From Viola odorata (lineage: Eukaryota > Streptophyta > Magnoliopsida > Malpighiales > Violaceae): a DNA stretch of 64,000 nt. The stretch spans positions 15,866,564 to 15,930,563 of the forward strand of contig OY829541.1 in assembly GCA_963691705.1 (NCBI GenBank). The letters are read 5' to 3'. Of the stretch, positions 32,906 through 45,007 are shown one piece after another; within the stretch, counting starts at the first letter, position 1, and the number at the start of each line of letters is the position of its first letter. The notes beneath the pieces were generated by a model, which saw only the letters and a program-made list of their open reading frames with translations, had not been told where the DNA came from and did no database searches. Position numbers and translations under genes: made by a program.

Positions 32906-35900
32906 CCATCGACATGTGAAACTCCCAGCTGAATCATATGATGGCACGAAAGATCCCATTTCTCACCTCAATAAGGTGAAAGATTTTGTGCAATTCCAAA
33001 CGCGCAGTGACGCAGCATTGTGTCAGATCTTCGTAATGACGCTGTCAGGCGTGGCACGTCTCTGGTTTGAGGGACTCCCGGCCGGGTCTATTGATAATTT
33101 TTCTCAACTGGAAGAAAAATTCAAAAGTCGGTTTAGCATGGCTATTCCTATCAGGAAGTCAGCAGCTGCACTGTTCGATATCCATCAAAAACCGCAGGAA
33201 TCGTTGAACGACTTTTTAGGTCGATTTGATCTTGAAATGTCCCTAACGCTAGGGGTCACTATCGATTTTGCGGTTGAGGCCCTAAAACGCAACTGCCGAT
33301 ACGAAAAATTGAGAGACACGCTAACGGTGGACCCACCAATGACCCTGGATGCGTTGAGGCTGAAAGCGCATAATTATGCGAGAATGGAAGAGGAGGAAAA
33401 TAGAGAATGGATCCGAGACATGCCAACGGACCCATATGTGGCCCCTAACGCCCCGCATAACAGTGCCCCTGACGCACGACCCACTGATGATCATGGGCAA
33501 CGAAAAGAGCATACTGTCAAGGCCTCTAACCGGCAGAGAGGCAATTTCTCGAAAGGAAGACCCGAAGGGTCCCCCACTCGGAAACAAGCGGATCCGCCAA
33601 AAGGCCGGATATATGATCCTGACCTTCCATCTCTTATACTCCCAAGGGCTGAAATCCTAGCGATAGTCCAACAGCGAAATCTGCCCATTAGATATCCGGC
33701 TCCTGTGAAGCCAGGAGTGATCATGGGAGGAAGGGAAAACGCGTATTGCAAGTTCCACAAGGTCAAGGGACATTCGACAGATGTATGCAGAGAACTGAAA
33801 TTGGCCATAGAGCGATTGGTCGAAGAGGGCTACCTAGGAGAATTTGCCACCAAGGCAAGAGAGGAGGCCAGGAACAACCCAACGGGAATGACAACTAATC
33901 AGAGGCAAGCGTCTTCACGCGCCACGGGGGCTAACGCAATTCCCCTTGGACAAAATAGAGAAGCTCTCGTTGTTCATAGCGATCAGATGCCTATGATTAA
34001 TATTATTGCCGGGGGAACACCCTACTTCGAGGAGGCCATACCACAAACGCCCAGTCCTGGGGAAAAACGCAAGCGAGAAAGCGCCCAGGTAAAAATTGAG
34101 GCGATAAACGCCTTAGATAGAATGATATTGTCCTTCTCAGAAGAAGACGAAAAGGGCATTGTTTTCCCACACAACGACGCGTTGGTAGTCACACCTGTCA
34201 TAGGAAGTCACGGGGTGAGAAGAACCCTTGTTGACAACGGGAGCGCAGTAAATCTATTTTCGCTGGAAGCGTATAACTTGATGAAACGCCCTGATGGGGA
34301 GCTAGCGCCATGCGTGAGGCCAATTGTCGGGATTGATGGCGTACCGATACCGGTAGCTGGAATAACATCCTTACCAGTGTACTTCCGAGAAGACACATCC
34401 AAGCGCTCTGAAGAGCTATTATTCCTGGTTGTAGACCTAACGTTACCATACAACGCTATACTGGGGCGACCGTTCCTCAATCGTTTCGGGGTACCGATAT
34501 CCCAAAAACACCTGAGGATGAAATACCCCTCGTGGGACGGAGTGGTCTCAATCAAAGGAGACCAGAAACTGGCAGCCGAATGTTATTTGCTTATGACTCA
34601 GAGGAGTTGTGACCGCTACGTTTGCGTGGCAGACGATCCTTTCGACGATAAAGAAGAAAAACACACTCAGCCACTAGATCAGATGATGTCAATACCTATC
34701 GCTGAGGACAATGAGGCAAATCTCTTGGTCAGTGAGAAACTAAGCCCTGAAGAGAGGGTGCAACTAACCCGACTATTAAGAAAATGCAAGGGAGAATTCG
34801 CATGGAAACCAGCGGACATGCCTGGAATCTCGCGAGAAGTCGCGGAGCATCGACTAAACGTCAGCCCTGAGGCCAAGCCTATTCAGCAGAAACGACGCGC
34901 CTTTTCATCAGAAAAAGTGGCGGCTATCGAGAAGGAGTTACTGAAGCTCATGGACGCGGGGTTCATTCGAGAAGTTCAGTACCCAACCTGGCTGGCTAAC
35001 CCGGTGCTAGTTCCAAAGCCTAACGGAGATTGGCGCATGTGCATCGATTTCACTGACCTAAATAATGCTTGTCCCAAAGATTGCTATCCCCTTCATCGAA
35101 TTGACCAGCTGGTCGACCAAACTGCGGGGTACGCTTATTTAAGCTCTCTAGATGCCAACTTCGGGTATCACCAAATCCCAATGGCCGCAGAAGACGAAGA
35201 AAAAACTGCCTTCATCACCCCTAGGGCCACATATTGCTACACCGCAATGCCGTTTGGGCTGAAGAACGCCGGGGCAACGTTCCAGCGCATGGCGAATAAG
35301 ATTTTCGAAAAGCAAATAGGGAAAAATGTAGAGGCCTACGTGGACGATATTCTGATTAAAAGTCGAAGCTTCGGAGACCATCTTGCCGATTTGGAAGAAG
35401 TTTTCAATGTGATGAAAAAAATACAAAATGAAGCTAAACCCGCGAAAGTGTATGTTCGCGTTCCAAACGGGAAAATTCTTGGGCTACGTGGTTAGCCGAA
35501 AGGGTATTCAGCCCAACCCTTCAAAGGTAAAGGCCATTCAGGACATGATATCCCCGCGAACCGTCAAGGAAATACAAAAGCTCACTGGTCGCATCATCGC
35601 GTTAGGACGGTTCATATCTAAGCAAGGAGAGAGATGCCTCCCCTTTTTCAAGGTCATTCGAAATAAGGCCCCATTTGGGTGGACAGAGGAATGTGAAAAC
35701 GCGTTTGCAGGACTGAAAGCCTACTTGTCATCCGATCTAGTGCTAACGAGGCCTGAGTTCGGCGATGAGCTATACCTATACCTGGGAGTAGTTGACGAGG
35801 TAGTCAGCGCCGTCCTCGTACGAAGTGAAGGGCATGTACACCGCCCTGTATTTTTTGTGAGTCATATATTAAAAGACGCGGAGCTACGATACGCCCGCAT

Positions 35901-37965
35901 CGAGAAGATAACGCTTGCTCTAATACAGGCAATGCGAAAGATGGACCGATACTTCCAAGCCCACCCTGTTACCGTACTAACTGATCAGCCGCTGAGATTT
36001 TTTTTTAGAAAGCCTGAGTCCTCAGGGAGAATGTTGATTTGGGCAATCGAGCTCGAACAATACGGGCTGCAATACAAAGCCAGGTCGGCAATAAAAGCCC
36101 AGGCGTTAGCTGACTTCATAGCGGAATGCACATTCACCAAGGAGGTGTTGGAAAAACTGTCAGAGGAAGAACCAGAAAACTCATGCCTACCGTTCCCGGA
36201 AACGCACGCAGACTCATGGGTTATTCACGTAGATGGCGCAAAAAATCAAGAGCTAGCAGGAGCAGGCGTTTTCCTGGTGGGGCCAATCGGCATGGAAATG
36301 CGATATGCCATCAGAATCCTGCAGCCGTTATCCAACAACGCCGCTGAATATGAAGCGCTGCTGGCAGGACTCAGAATTGGAAACACCTTCTCCGTCGAAG
36401 CCTCTACCATGGCGGAAGAGCAATACGGCTTGCGCCTAAAGATACGAGGAGACTCTAAATTGATAATGGATCAAGTCCTTGGAAACTCCCAAGCCCGAGA
36501 ACCCGTCATGATTCAATACTTGGCCAAAGTAAAGCGTGAGCTGTCGGAGATGCAGAAAAAAGGCACTCGGGTAATCTTCGAACACATCCCCAGAGAAAGT
36601 AACGAAGAGGCCGATAGCCTCGCCAAGATGGCAGCCAACGCAGACGCCTCCATACCCAACGAGGTACATTACGGGGAGCTATCCATACCCTCTTTCATAT
36701 CGTTGTGTGTGGAAGAAATAGAAAGTGACTGGAGGATCCCAGTGGTAGAATATCTGAAGCATGATAGGCTACCAGATGAAATTGCGGAAAGAAGGAAAAT
36801 CCTAAAACGGGCGGCGCGATGTACATATTACAATGGAGAGTTAATACAGAGGTGCTTCTCCCACCCAGCCGCTAAATGCATAACGGAACAAGAAGGCCTG
36901 CATGTGCTAAGAGAAATTCACGAAGGGATATGCGGCATGCACATCGCGAGCGATACTCTGGCAGCTCAAGTCTTTCGGTCGGGATTCTATTGGCCCACCA
37001 TACGAAGAGATTGCCATAACTTCGTGAAAACCTGTCAGAAATGTCAGGAATACGCTAAGATCCCTCGAAAACCGGCCACACCAATCTCAGAAATAATTGC
37101 TCCATGCCCGTTTGCCAAATGGGGCATTGACATATTAGGCCCGTTTCCAATGGCTAGATCTCAGCTAAAATTCGTGGTCGTGGCGGTAGACTACTTCACA
37201 AAATGGGCCGAAGCCGAGGCGTTAGCCACCATCACCACTGAAAAAATTTGGCATTTTTTCAAACACCAAGTCATCATGCGATTCGGGGTTCCGCGCGTAC
37301 TGGTTAGCGACAATGGAGCACAGTTCACAAGCCAATTCTTCAGGGATCAGTGTGCGGGATTCCAGATCGAACAAAGGTTCTCTTCCATGGCACACCCCCA
37401 AACCAATGGCCAGGTAGAGGTAACCAACCGCAGCATCCTTAGTGGCATCAAAAGAAACCTGGAAGGTTCCAAAAAGAAATGGCCGGATGAATTGCCATAC
37501 GTACTATGGGCCTATCGCATGACTGTCAAGACTGGCACTGGAGAGACCCCATTTGCGTTAGCATTCGGAACCGAAGCTGTCACACCGGTTGAGATCGGAA
37601 TGATGAGCCTTCGGGTGGCTCATTTCAGAGAAGAAAATAACGAGGAAAGGTTACGTGCTAACCTTGACGCCCTACTAGAAACACATGAGGAAACACTGCT
37701 GAAAACTCTGCACTACAAAAGAAAAATGGCGCAATACCACAACCGGCAAGTGAGAGAACGATTGCTCAAAGCTGGGGATTTAGTGCTCAGAGATAGACGA
37801 GCGGTAGGGCAGCGCATGGGCAAACTCAGCCCAAACTGGGATGGACCGTATCGCGTCACCCGTATTGTGGGAAGAGGAGCTTACCACCTGGAAATGCTCG
37901 ACGAAATGCCTCTACAGAACTCGTGGAATATAGCCCGGCTGAAGCTATACCACGCCAGGAACTAG
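32906..37965 (+). pseudogene. Tat-A gag C-terminus and pol (one frameshift)
   Basis: The frame holds the gag domain, a CX2HX4HX4C zinc motif (about 33745-33790), an aspartic protease with DNGS, RT with YVDD (about 35337-35350), and then a break. A run of seven A (35415-35421) shifts frame by one, and pol continues in the frame ending at 37965. The second part has RNase H, an additional archaeal-type RNase H (HVDGA, AEYEAL, RGDSKL), an integrase HHCC zinc region, DDE residues in GIDILGPF, VSDNGAQF and TNGQVEVTN, and no chromodomain. Two RNase H domains mark the Tat lineage. Apart from the A-run, pol is open. Confidence 0.92.
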
Positions 37966-38039
37966 CTCACCCTATCTGGTAACATCAATACTATTCTAAC
38001 AAGATATATCTTTCTGTGCGTTTGTTGTTGAATAAAATG

Positions 38040-38475
38040 CAGATAGTGAAGCATGCCAGGAGTGAAAATCCTATCCTTGTGATGGCTGGTCCTGATCAGA
38101 CAGCTCACTAAGACGAGGCACGCCCTGGCATGACTAAGCGTTGGGAGTGAAAATCCTATCCTTGTGGCAACCGTGCTCACATAGACAGCCCATTAAGACG
38201 AGGCACAGCCCCAAATGCTCCCGGGAGTGAAAATCCTATCCTTGTGGCAACCGTGCTCACACAGACGGCCCATTAAGACGAGGCACGATCCCAAGGAGAG
38301 ACCAACTCCGTCCTGGAAGTGAAAATCCTATCCTTGTGGCAACCGTGCTCACATAGACGACCCATTGAGACGAGGCACGTTCCAGGGACGCGAGGTTTCA
38401 ACGCTTAGGAGTGAAAATCCTATCCTTGCAATGGGTGGTCCTGATCAGACAGCTCGCTAAGATGAGGCACTCCCC
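38040..38475 (+). repeat. Five-copy motif array between pol and the antisense genes (Tat-A)
   Basis: GTGAAAATCCTATCCTTG recurs about every 80-95 bp (near 38062, 38146, 38226, 38318 and 38409). Each copy is followed at a fixed distance by a GACGAGGCAC-type block (GATGAGGCAC in the last). Related motifs occur at the same place in Tat-B (58490-58930, reverse strand). The zone lies between the convergent ends of pol and the antisense gene 4. Confidence 0.85.
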
Positions 38476-38938
38476 AAGCCAATCTCCGGCGGAAGGAAGG
38501 AGGGGACATTCCAGCTAGAAATTGAGCGGCCGACACCCGACGAAGTAAGGCTGGAAAGACATCCGTACTAAAACAACAACGTCGTAGCAGGCCTAACGGG
38601 GCAAGAAAGCTCCCCAGACAACAAAGGGTGATTTGAATCTGAGCAATGCTGAGTCATTCTTGGAAATGCTATCGGAAGGCAACAATAAGGCCATCAAAAA
38701 GGCAGCTGAGGAACCTATATGAAGGTCATGCGAGAGCAAAGTGGGCATATCTATAGAGGCGCGGCAGCAAACGCCATGGACGAATAATTGCGCAAGAAGT
38801 ATTATGAAACAGAGCAGATAAGGAAGTTCCGTTCAAAAGGGGTAGCCCAACCAAGGCAAAAAGTGATATCGTTAATATTACAAAACAAGGAAGGGCTCGT
38901 CGGCCGCAAAAATCAGAATATATCTAAGTTCAAAAAAA
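38476..38938. other. Tat-A spacer between motif array and antisense gene 4
   Basis: Purine-rich sequence without an open frame that I can support. It probably carries the 3' UTR of gene 4 on the minus strand. Confidence 0.4.
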
Positions 38939-41214
38939 CTAAGGAGGGGGTGGTGCGTTGACTCCTCCTTGCTGTCTCGATTTCCATAAATAGAAGTCCT
39001 CATCAGTAATAGTGGAGACTCTCCTATCAAAATACGCGGCCAACTCATCAATACGGAGTTTTTCTACCCCATGATGATGCATCAACGCCTCCGACATGAG
39101 CCCTCCGCCTTCCTTCAAGTACCACTGATTCTTCTCAACGTTTAAAGCCAGATCGGCAGTCAGCTCGGCATTCCTCTGCCTCTCCTGGCGCAACTCATTC
39201 TCCTCACGAGAAAGGCGTTCGGTCAGAATCCGTTTATCCTCCTCCAAAGCGTGCTTGACAGCCTCCAGCTCTTGCTTGACAGTCGTCACTTCCTGTCGGG
39301 CAGACTCCGTTTCTTGGTTGGCAAGGTTAAGCGCATCCACAAAACTCTGGCGCTCGTTCTGCAACCTGGTTATCTCCCCCTGCCCGTTTGCGGCAATCCT
39401 AGCATTCTCCTCATCCATGTAATGGAGGTGGCAGAAAAAAGAAAGCGCTTGGGAGCGAAGAAATTTTATACGCTCCTGCTCACTCCTAGCCGCAAAGGCA
39501 TCCCTCTCCCTTGGAAGAGACATAATCTCGACTACCAGGTAAGAGGTAGACGCGAGAATGGAATCATGATCAGTCCCGGCAGGAAATTGCAAAATGTTGT
39601 CCCTGAAAGAACGCAAGCCAATATGATGAGTGGGCATGAGGGGAGGATTATAAGTAGAGGCACCGGCTATCAAAGCAGGGGCAGGGCCACCTCTCGCGAT
39701 AGGGGGAGGAGACATCGGAATAAAAAACAGAGTGGCAGGAGAAGAGGGTCGACTGCCGGAACCTCCCGCGTTGGGCACTGGGGACCCATCTCCACCAAGT
39801 GCTTCAAGGTTAAGGGCACTTGAGTTATAGCCTGTCGCGGTGGAGGAATCACCTAAAACGCAAGGACTACCACCGAAATCAATACCCTGCGATTGCTCGG
39901 CAGGAATGCCACCGCCCTCAGGGACGTTCAGAGGAGGATTCGCAGCAGAAGAGGTAGGGCTGTGCTGAAGCTCATAGCGAGCCTTCTTCTGACGCTCTCG
40001 AAGGACCTCAGAAATAGACATATCACCTAGAGAGGTTGAGTGAGCAGAAACAGTGGAAGCCTCCTAGAAAACGCAGTGCACGTATGATAAGAAAATTATA
40101 CAGAAGAAAAGAAAACCTTAGAGAGAAAACAACGCATACCTGGGTGACTACGGAAACCAGAGGTATCGCGGTAGGAATGGGATCAACTATCGCCTCTGAA
40201 GAAACAACAGTGTGGAGGGAAACGGGTTGCGTGGCACGTGTTTTCCACACTCTCTTCTTCCTTGCAACAAGGGTACGAGGTGGTGGCGATAAGGTAGTAC
40301 CCGTAGCGGTAGCAATGCCTTCCTCTTCCGCAGCGGCAGCAGCCCTGGCGGCGGCGACAACTTTCTTCCTTTGTTCCTGTTTCCTCTTCCTCCGGAAGTA
40401 CTCAGGCTCCCAACCAGGCGGAGGCACTGCACAGTTAAAGAAACGTTAGCGTTAGTACCTCTTGGCAGCACAAAAAGAAAAAGGGCAAACGCTCACCCTT
40501 TTTGCACTGTTCCATTTCCAGACCGTTAGCCACTTTTCGGGCATCAACGCTGAAATCTAGTTGAAGTAGCGTCTTCAACCAGCCATCTTCTGGATCAGAA
40601 AGGGGTTTCCGATGGCCCCAAGCTCCATCTTTAATTTTCTCATTGAAGCCGGCCCTCCATAACGGCTCGGGCAAATCAATAGTAAAAAAATCCTCTTTCC
40701 AATGAGGAACAGAAGACTCGATACCCATAAGCTTCCAGGTAAAGGGCTTCAATGAGCCATCTTCATAACGAGGGGATATTGATATCACCCTCTTACGAGA
40801 ATACAACTGGAAAATGTCATGAAGCAGGGCCAGAGTGGGAGACTCGATCCCCTTGAAACGACACAGTGCGGCAAAGGCACTGACAACGCAAATCGCGTTA
40901 GGGCTCAATTGAGCCGGAGCCAAATCAGAATCAGCCAATAACAACTCAACAAGCGGGTCAAGAGGAAGACAAAACCCATGGTCAAATAACTTAGCATATA
41001 ATATTCTACTGTTACCGGGCAGAACGCTGTTCAGGCGAAGTGATTCGGAAGCAGCGTGCACAGGATATTCTCTGGGAAATCGCGCATTACACGCGGCAAG
41101 CCTACGATTAAATAAGGGCAGAGTATAGAGAGAAGTGGGGGTAATGCTAATTTTTTCTTCTCCGGCGGACCCTTGAGGATCCTCCTCATCGGAAGATCTC
41201 TTAGTCTTAGCCAT
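38939..41214 (-). CDS. Tat-A antisense gene 4: Transposase_28-like protein with coiled coil, 3 exons, open
   Basis: Exons 41214-40497, 40426-40140 and 40063-38939 join in phase (718+287+1125 nt) to 709 aa with no stop. Exon 1 holds a globular domain with the pattern of the Pfam family for putative gypsy-type transposon proteins (PF04195): LYAKLFDHGFCLPLDP, then LAPAQLSPNA, then WKEDFFTIDLPEPLWR. Exon 2 is short and basic (RRKRKQEQRKK), like a nuclear signal. Exon 3 is Pro/Ser-rich, then has a coiled coil of about 90 residues. Tat-B carries the same three exons with the same phases. The gene is antisense to gag-pol. Function unknown. Confidence 0.85.
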
Positions 41215-41869
41215 GACCAATAAAGGAGAAGTGACGAGCAAAGAAAGGGTGTGTACCTTCGGAAAGAGAACACCAGGATTCTCAGACCAAAAAGAAGAGA
41301 GCGGCGCGAGTTGTTTGTCCAGAAAGCAGCAGCGTGCGAGAGAGGAGATTAAAAAAGAAAAAGAAGGAAGGAAAAACATTATATATAACACTGAAAGGGC
41401 GTGACCAATCAGCGGCGGACACATGGCAAAGCAACGCGTCGGGAAATAAGGCACGCGCGAGGAGATACAAGTTTAAAAAATGATGACGAAACGCTTCGGC
41501 GATTCACGTCTCCCTAGGAGACGCTTGCTTCAAACGCCTTTTCGTAGAAAGACACGTGTCCTTTTCCATCATTGCTTTTCAGATCGAATTAAATGGAAGG
41601 ACTGCGGTATTTAATGGCCTAAAAAGCAGTGCTGGCTTAGCCAAACGGCGCGGCAGCACAAGGAAGATAATGAAGAAATGGCGATAGCATCACAACAATT
41701 CACACGAATGCGATAAAGGTTATGTAGCGTCAGCATTATTACAAGAGGAATAATGACAAATGGTTTTCGGGAAAAAATAGAAGCAGACAACAATAAGAAT
41801 AACAAGGGAGGGTCCAGAAACCCGTTGTGACACTTCTCGAAAAGCAAAGCGGCACCCCAATCTTTGGAG
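41215..41869 (-). other. Intergenic region between antisense genes 3 and 4 (Tat-A)
   Basis: Leader and promoter of gene 4 plus the 3' flank of gene 3. It contains an inverted G/C-rich patch (about 41505-41525, tctccctaggagacg) and no supported ORF. Confidence 0.5.
41379..41386 (-). promoter_or_regulatory. TATA box of antisense gene 4 (Tat-A)
   Basis: TATATATAA on the minus strand about 169 bp upstream of the ATG at 41214. In Tat-B the TATA box of the same gene is about 170 bp from its ATG. Confidence 0.65.
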
Positions 41870-43985
41870 TTAGCCCCTTTCCCCTTCTGAGGCAGAAGAA
41901 CCAATCCCACCTTTGCTAACCTCATCCATCACGGCAGAAATATAGTCAGCAACCTGGGCAGGGTCGGAAGAGTTGCCCTTGAAACGGGTTGCGAATCCAG
42001 AAGTAAAGACTTCTAAGATTTTCTTCTTCCACCATTCCTCCTTTAATGATTTCCTAGCGGACTCCTCGTCTCGAGCAGACATCTCTTCGCGAAGAAGGAG
42101 ATTTGTCTTCCTCTCTAGCGCTAACTCTGCCTCCAGAACCTCCACCTTTGCTTTCTCGACAGACCTCTCTCTGTTTAATTCCTTTTGCGACTCATCGCAA
42201 AGACGCGTTAGCAACCCCATTTGCCCCACCGCTTTCTCAAGCTGCGCTTGCTTAACGCACAGCGCGTTGGAAAAATTGCGTGACTCGCGATCATGAATCT
42301 TGAACAGATAGTTCAGGTGATGGAAGAAATCCAGAGAATCATTCATCATATGGCGAAGACGAGCCAGTGGAGGAAGCTGAAGAAACTTTTCCTTCTCCTT
42401 CTGGGAGCCCAGCATCTCTCCTATCAAAGGCGCAGTAAACTCATCTCGGGAAAAAGGTTGGGGAACCCCGACAGCACGAAGACCATCAAAGCAGAATCCC
42501 TTCAAGCCCATACGGTAGGAGGGGGTCTCGGTAGGACTGCCATAAGAAAGATTAATTGACGGAGCGGGAGAGGAACTCCCGGAAAAAACATCCGTGATAG
42601 GAGAAAAGAACAGTTGTGGAAGGACTTTAGGCGGTAGCCCAGCAGTCGAATCCGTAGTAGAAGGCGTAGCGACTACGTCAGGAATGCAATGAGAAATTGG
42701 AGAATCGGGAGCGTCAACTGTAGGAAGAGGACACGCTGTCGATGGAACCTCTGCCTCGGCAGAACACGTAGCAGCCGGTGCCTCAGTAACTCCCACCGGT
42801 TGGGAGACACTCGTCCCAGTCGAAACGGCAGAGATAGGAACAATCGCTGCATCCACAGAAGAAGTCCCGGTGGCCTGCTCATCCGTGGCAAATCGAAGTT
42901 TTTTCCGACGCAAGGAAGAGGCATGGCAAAGGTCCGACTCGACATCCACATCCTCATCATCACTAGCAATCACCGTCGTTGCGGCTGGGCTGGAATCCGT
43001 CCTCTTGCGATGCTCCGGTAGCCAATTTTCCACAAAGCGAGAAACTCGGGCAGAGCTAACGGGCTTTTGCCCTCCCCGGGCAACCGTCTTGGTTCTCCTC
43101 CTTGGGGGACGAACGTTACCCTGATTAGAGCCATCGGCAAGGGGGGAAGCTGGTAAAGTTTGAAGTGGCGTAACATTCAAAGGAGCGCCAACGTCACCTG
43201 GGAATTAACCGTTAGCATCCTATAACAAAAGAAACGCGCAAAGACAAAAGCAAAGAAAATACGAAAAGAGGCAGACTCACCCATAGCACACTCCTCTAGA
43301 GGTTTGAACAAGGCAAAGCTACGGATGCGGTAGTGAGTACCTTCGTCTAACAGAGCGTTAGCTTGCTCCAACTCAGCCCTGGTCAATATCGAGGGATTCG
43401 ACCAGATGGGGCCTATCAGCTCCTGGTTGAAATTAATACGCCACAAACGGGACGGTAGCTCCAGAACAAAGAAACTGTTTTCCAATCAGCTACACCCTTC
43501 TTAAAGCCGTGAAAACGCTGCCAGAACGACTGCACGAGCGCGTCATTCCACCGAGGAGTAATTTCGATTAAACAATTATGGCAATTCATACTAAAGAATT
43601 TGCGAAATAAATTGAGAGATGGGGTAGAAATGTTCTTCAACTCGCAAGCGCGAAGAAAAGCATAAACCGCACACCAGGAAGAGGGAGTTATCTGGGCAGG
43701 ATTAAGGTTATACTCCCGCAGCAGCGTTAGTATCGATTCATGAACAGGAAAGCGGAAACCGTAAAGGAACATCTTAAAGTAAAAAAGCCTACTGTAACCC
43801 CACGCCGGATTATGGAGCCGCATATCACTTCCAGGGATAGAGGGCTCATACCCGGGAGGAAAGGTAATACCGTGTTCCTCCAGTTCGGCTTTCAGAACCA
43901 CATCGCATGTAAAAATACTAGGTGATTGCGCGACCTCTGGATCCATGGGTTTCCAGATAACCTGGCGAGGTCTATTTCTAGCCAT
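41870..43985 (-). pseudogene. Tat-A antisense gene 3: Transposase_28-like protein with coiled coil, 2 exons, one frameshift
   Basis: Exon 1 (43985-43281) carries the same kind of globular domain as gene 4: FKMFLYGFRFPVHE, LNPAQITPSSW, and WRINFN after the break. Exon 2 (43197-41870) has basic clusters (PPRRRTKTVARGG), a Ser/Thr/Pro-rich middle and a long coiled coil near the C-terminus. The splice is GT-AG in phase 1, at the same place as in Tat-B. A run of four Ts at 43478-43481 (As in the coding strand) is one base short relative to the frame, separating two open parts of exon 1. Otherwise the frame is open over about 677 codons. Confidence 0.8.
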
Positions 43986-44478
43986 AACAAACCAGCAAAA
44001 ATGAAATCTGAGAAGGATTGAATTGGTACCTTGAAAGGGGAGAGTTACAGAGGAATCGGCGGACGACGACGGACGACCGGTAAGACGTTCGAGGAAGAGG
44101 ACGAAGGAAGATAAGAGAAAAAATTCGAAGCAAGGGCAAAAGTTCTGAAAAAAGAAAAATGGCCCCTCTTAAAGGATTAAAATGCCACCGCATTAATTAA
44201 GCCACCAATCGCTCGGAGACGCGTGTAAAAAGAGGTTGGCCACGTGGAATCACATTAAAGAAATTAGAAAAAGAGAAGTTATTCAGCGTGATTCCCCAAA
44301 AGGGCGACAGAGTTGACCCAGTCAAGATAACTGCGAAGCGACTGCCTCGGCCAAGCCAACCGCTTACGCTGGCTATCACCAAGGACCAGTAGGCTAACGG
44401 AAAGTAACGACAGAAGAAAAAGGCAGAAAATATCATCTTATTCATAAAATGCCAATAGGCATATACAACACAGAGGCG
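43986..44478 (-). other. Intergenic region between antisense genes 2 and 3 (Tat-A)
   Basis: Leader of gene 3 and 3' flank of gene 2. No separate gene supported. Confidence 0.45.
44166..44173 (-). promoter_or_regulatory. Weak TATA-like box of antisense gene 3 (Tat-A)
   Basis: TTTAAGAG on the minus strand about 185 bp from the ATG at 43985. Tat-B has TTTTAAAA about 190 bp from the same gene's ATG. Confidence 0.4.
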
Positions 44479-44934
44479 TTAATCCTCATCAGCCCAATCC
44501 ATGTCATAACAGTACTCATAGTCCTCCGGGGACGACGACAATCCACTATTGTAGGAAAAGAAATATTCGACAGGTTTGGGCACAAGCTCCGTCGCATGGG
44601 CTACCGTCTTGTCATAACGGGCACGGGAACTCTCCCCAACGGTAGAAGCCACTGGCTTCAAATCAGTGCCATGAGAAAGAGCCTTATTCTCGAAAGAAGG
44701 AGAAGGAGGGGCAGACGGTGACGCTTCATCACTTTTTGGTAGCGTCACGTAGTGGGGCACAAAGCCGGTAAAGAAGGACTCAAAGGTCTGCTTCTTCACT
44801 TTCACTGGTTTCTTGGGACCCTGGCGTCTAGCAGGACATTTAGTAGGTCTCCACGGAGGAGTCGAAGGAGGATTATCCGAATCCGGCGAAGTCGGAGGTG
44901 TTGGCAAGGAATCACGCCCGCAAAAATCTGTCAT
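44479..44934 (-). CDS. Tat-A antisense gene 2: proline-rich protein with acidic C-terminus (151 aa)
   Basis: A single exon. The N-terminus is Pro/Ser/Thr-rich (TPPTSPDSDNPPSTPP). Next come a basic stretch (PKKPVKVKKQ) and a conserved ESFFTGFVPHYVTL block. The C-terminus has conserved aromatic and acidic residues (YNSGLSSSPEDYEY ... DED). Tat-B has the same protein with the same motif order at 51506-51993, so the frame is under constraint, or was. No known family recognised. An acidic aromatic tail of this kind could be a protein-interaction or activation segment (inference). Confidence 0.75.
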   Translation of the reverse strand: MTDFCGRDSLPTPPTSPDSDNPPSTPPWRPTKCPARRQGPKKPVKVKKQTFESFFTGFVPHYVTLPKSDEASPSAPPSPSFENKALSHGTDLKPVASTVGESSRARYDKTVAHATELVPKPVEYFFSYNSGLSSSPEDYEYCYDMDWADED

Positions 44935-44999
44935 TCTGACCTACAAAAAGCAAAGAGAAGGAAAAGATGAAGATGAACAGGGAAAGGGAAAGCATTTCC

Positions 45000-45007
45000 C
45001 TTAAATA
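45000..45007 (-). promoter_or_regulatory. TATA-like box of antisense gene 2 (Tat-A)
   Basis: TATTTAAG about 70 bp upstream of the ATG at 44934. In Tat-B the spacing is about 71 bp. Confidence 0.55.

Noticed and set aside
29886..37965. Gag-pol of Tat-A as one functional gene
   Set aside because: Gag is split by a 2.2-kb solo LTR and pol has a frameshift in an A-run; called pseudogene pieces.
39251..39823. 190-codon plus-strand ORF opposite Tat-A gene 4
   Set aside because: Shadow of the coding strand of exon 3; no conservation with Tat-B in that frame.
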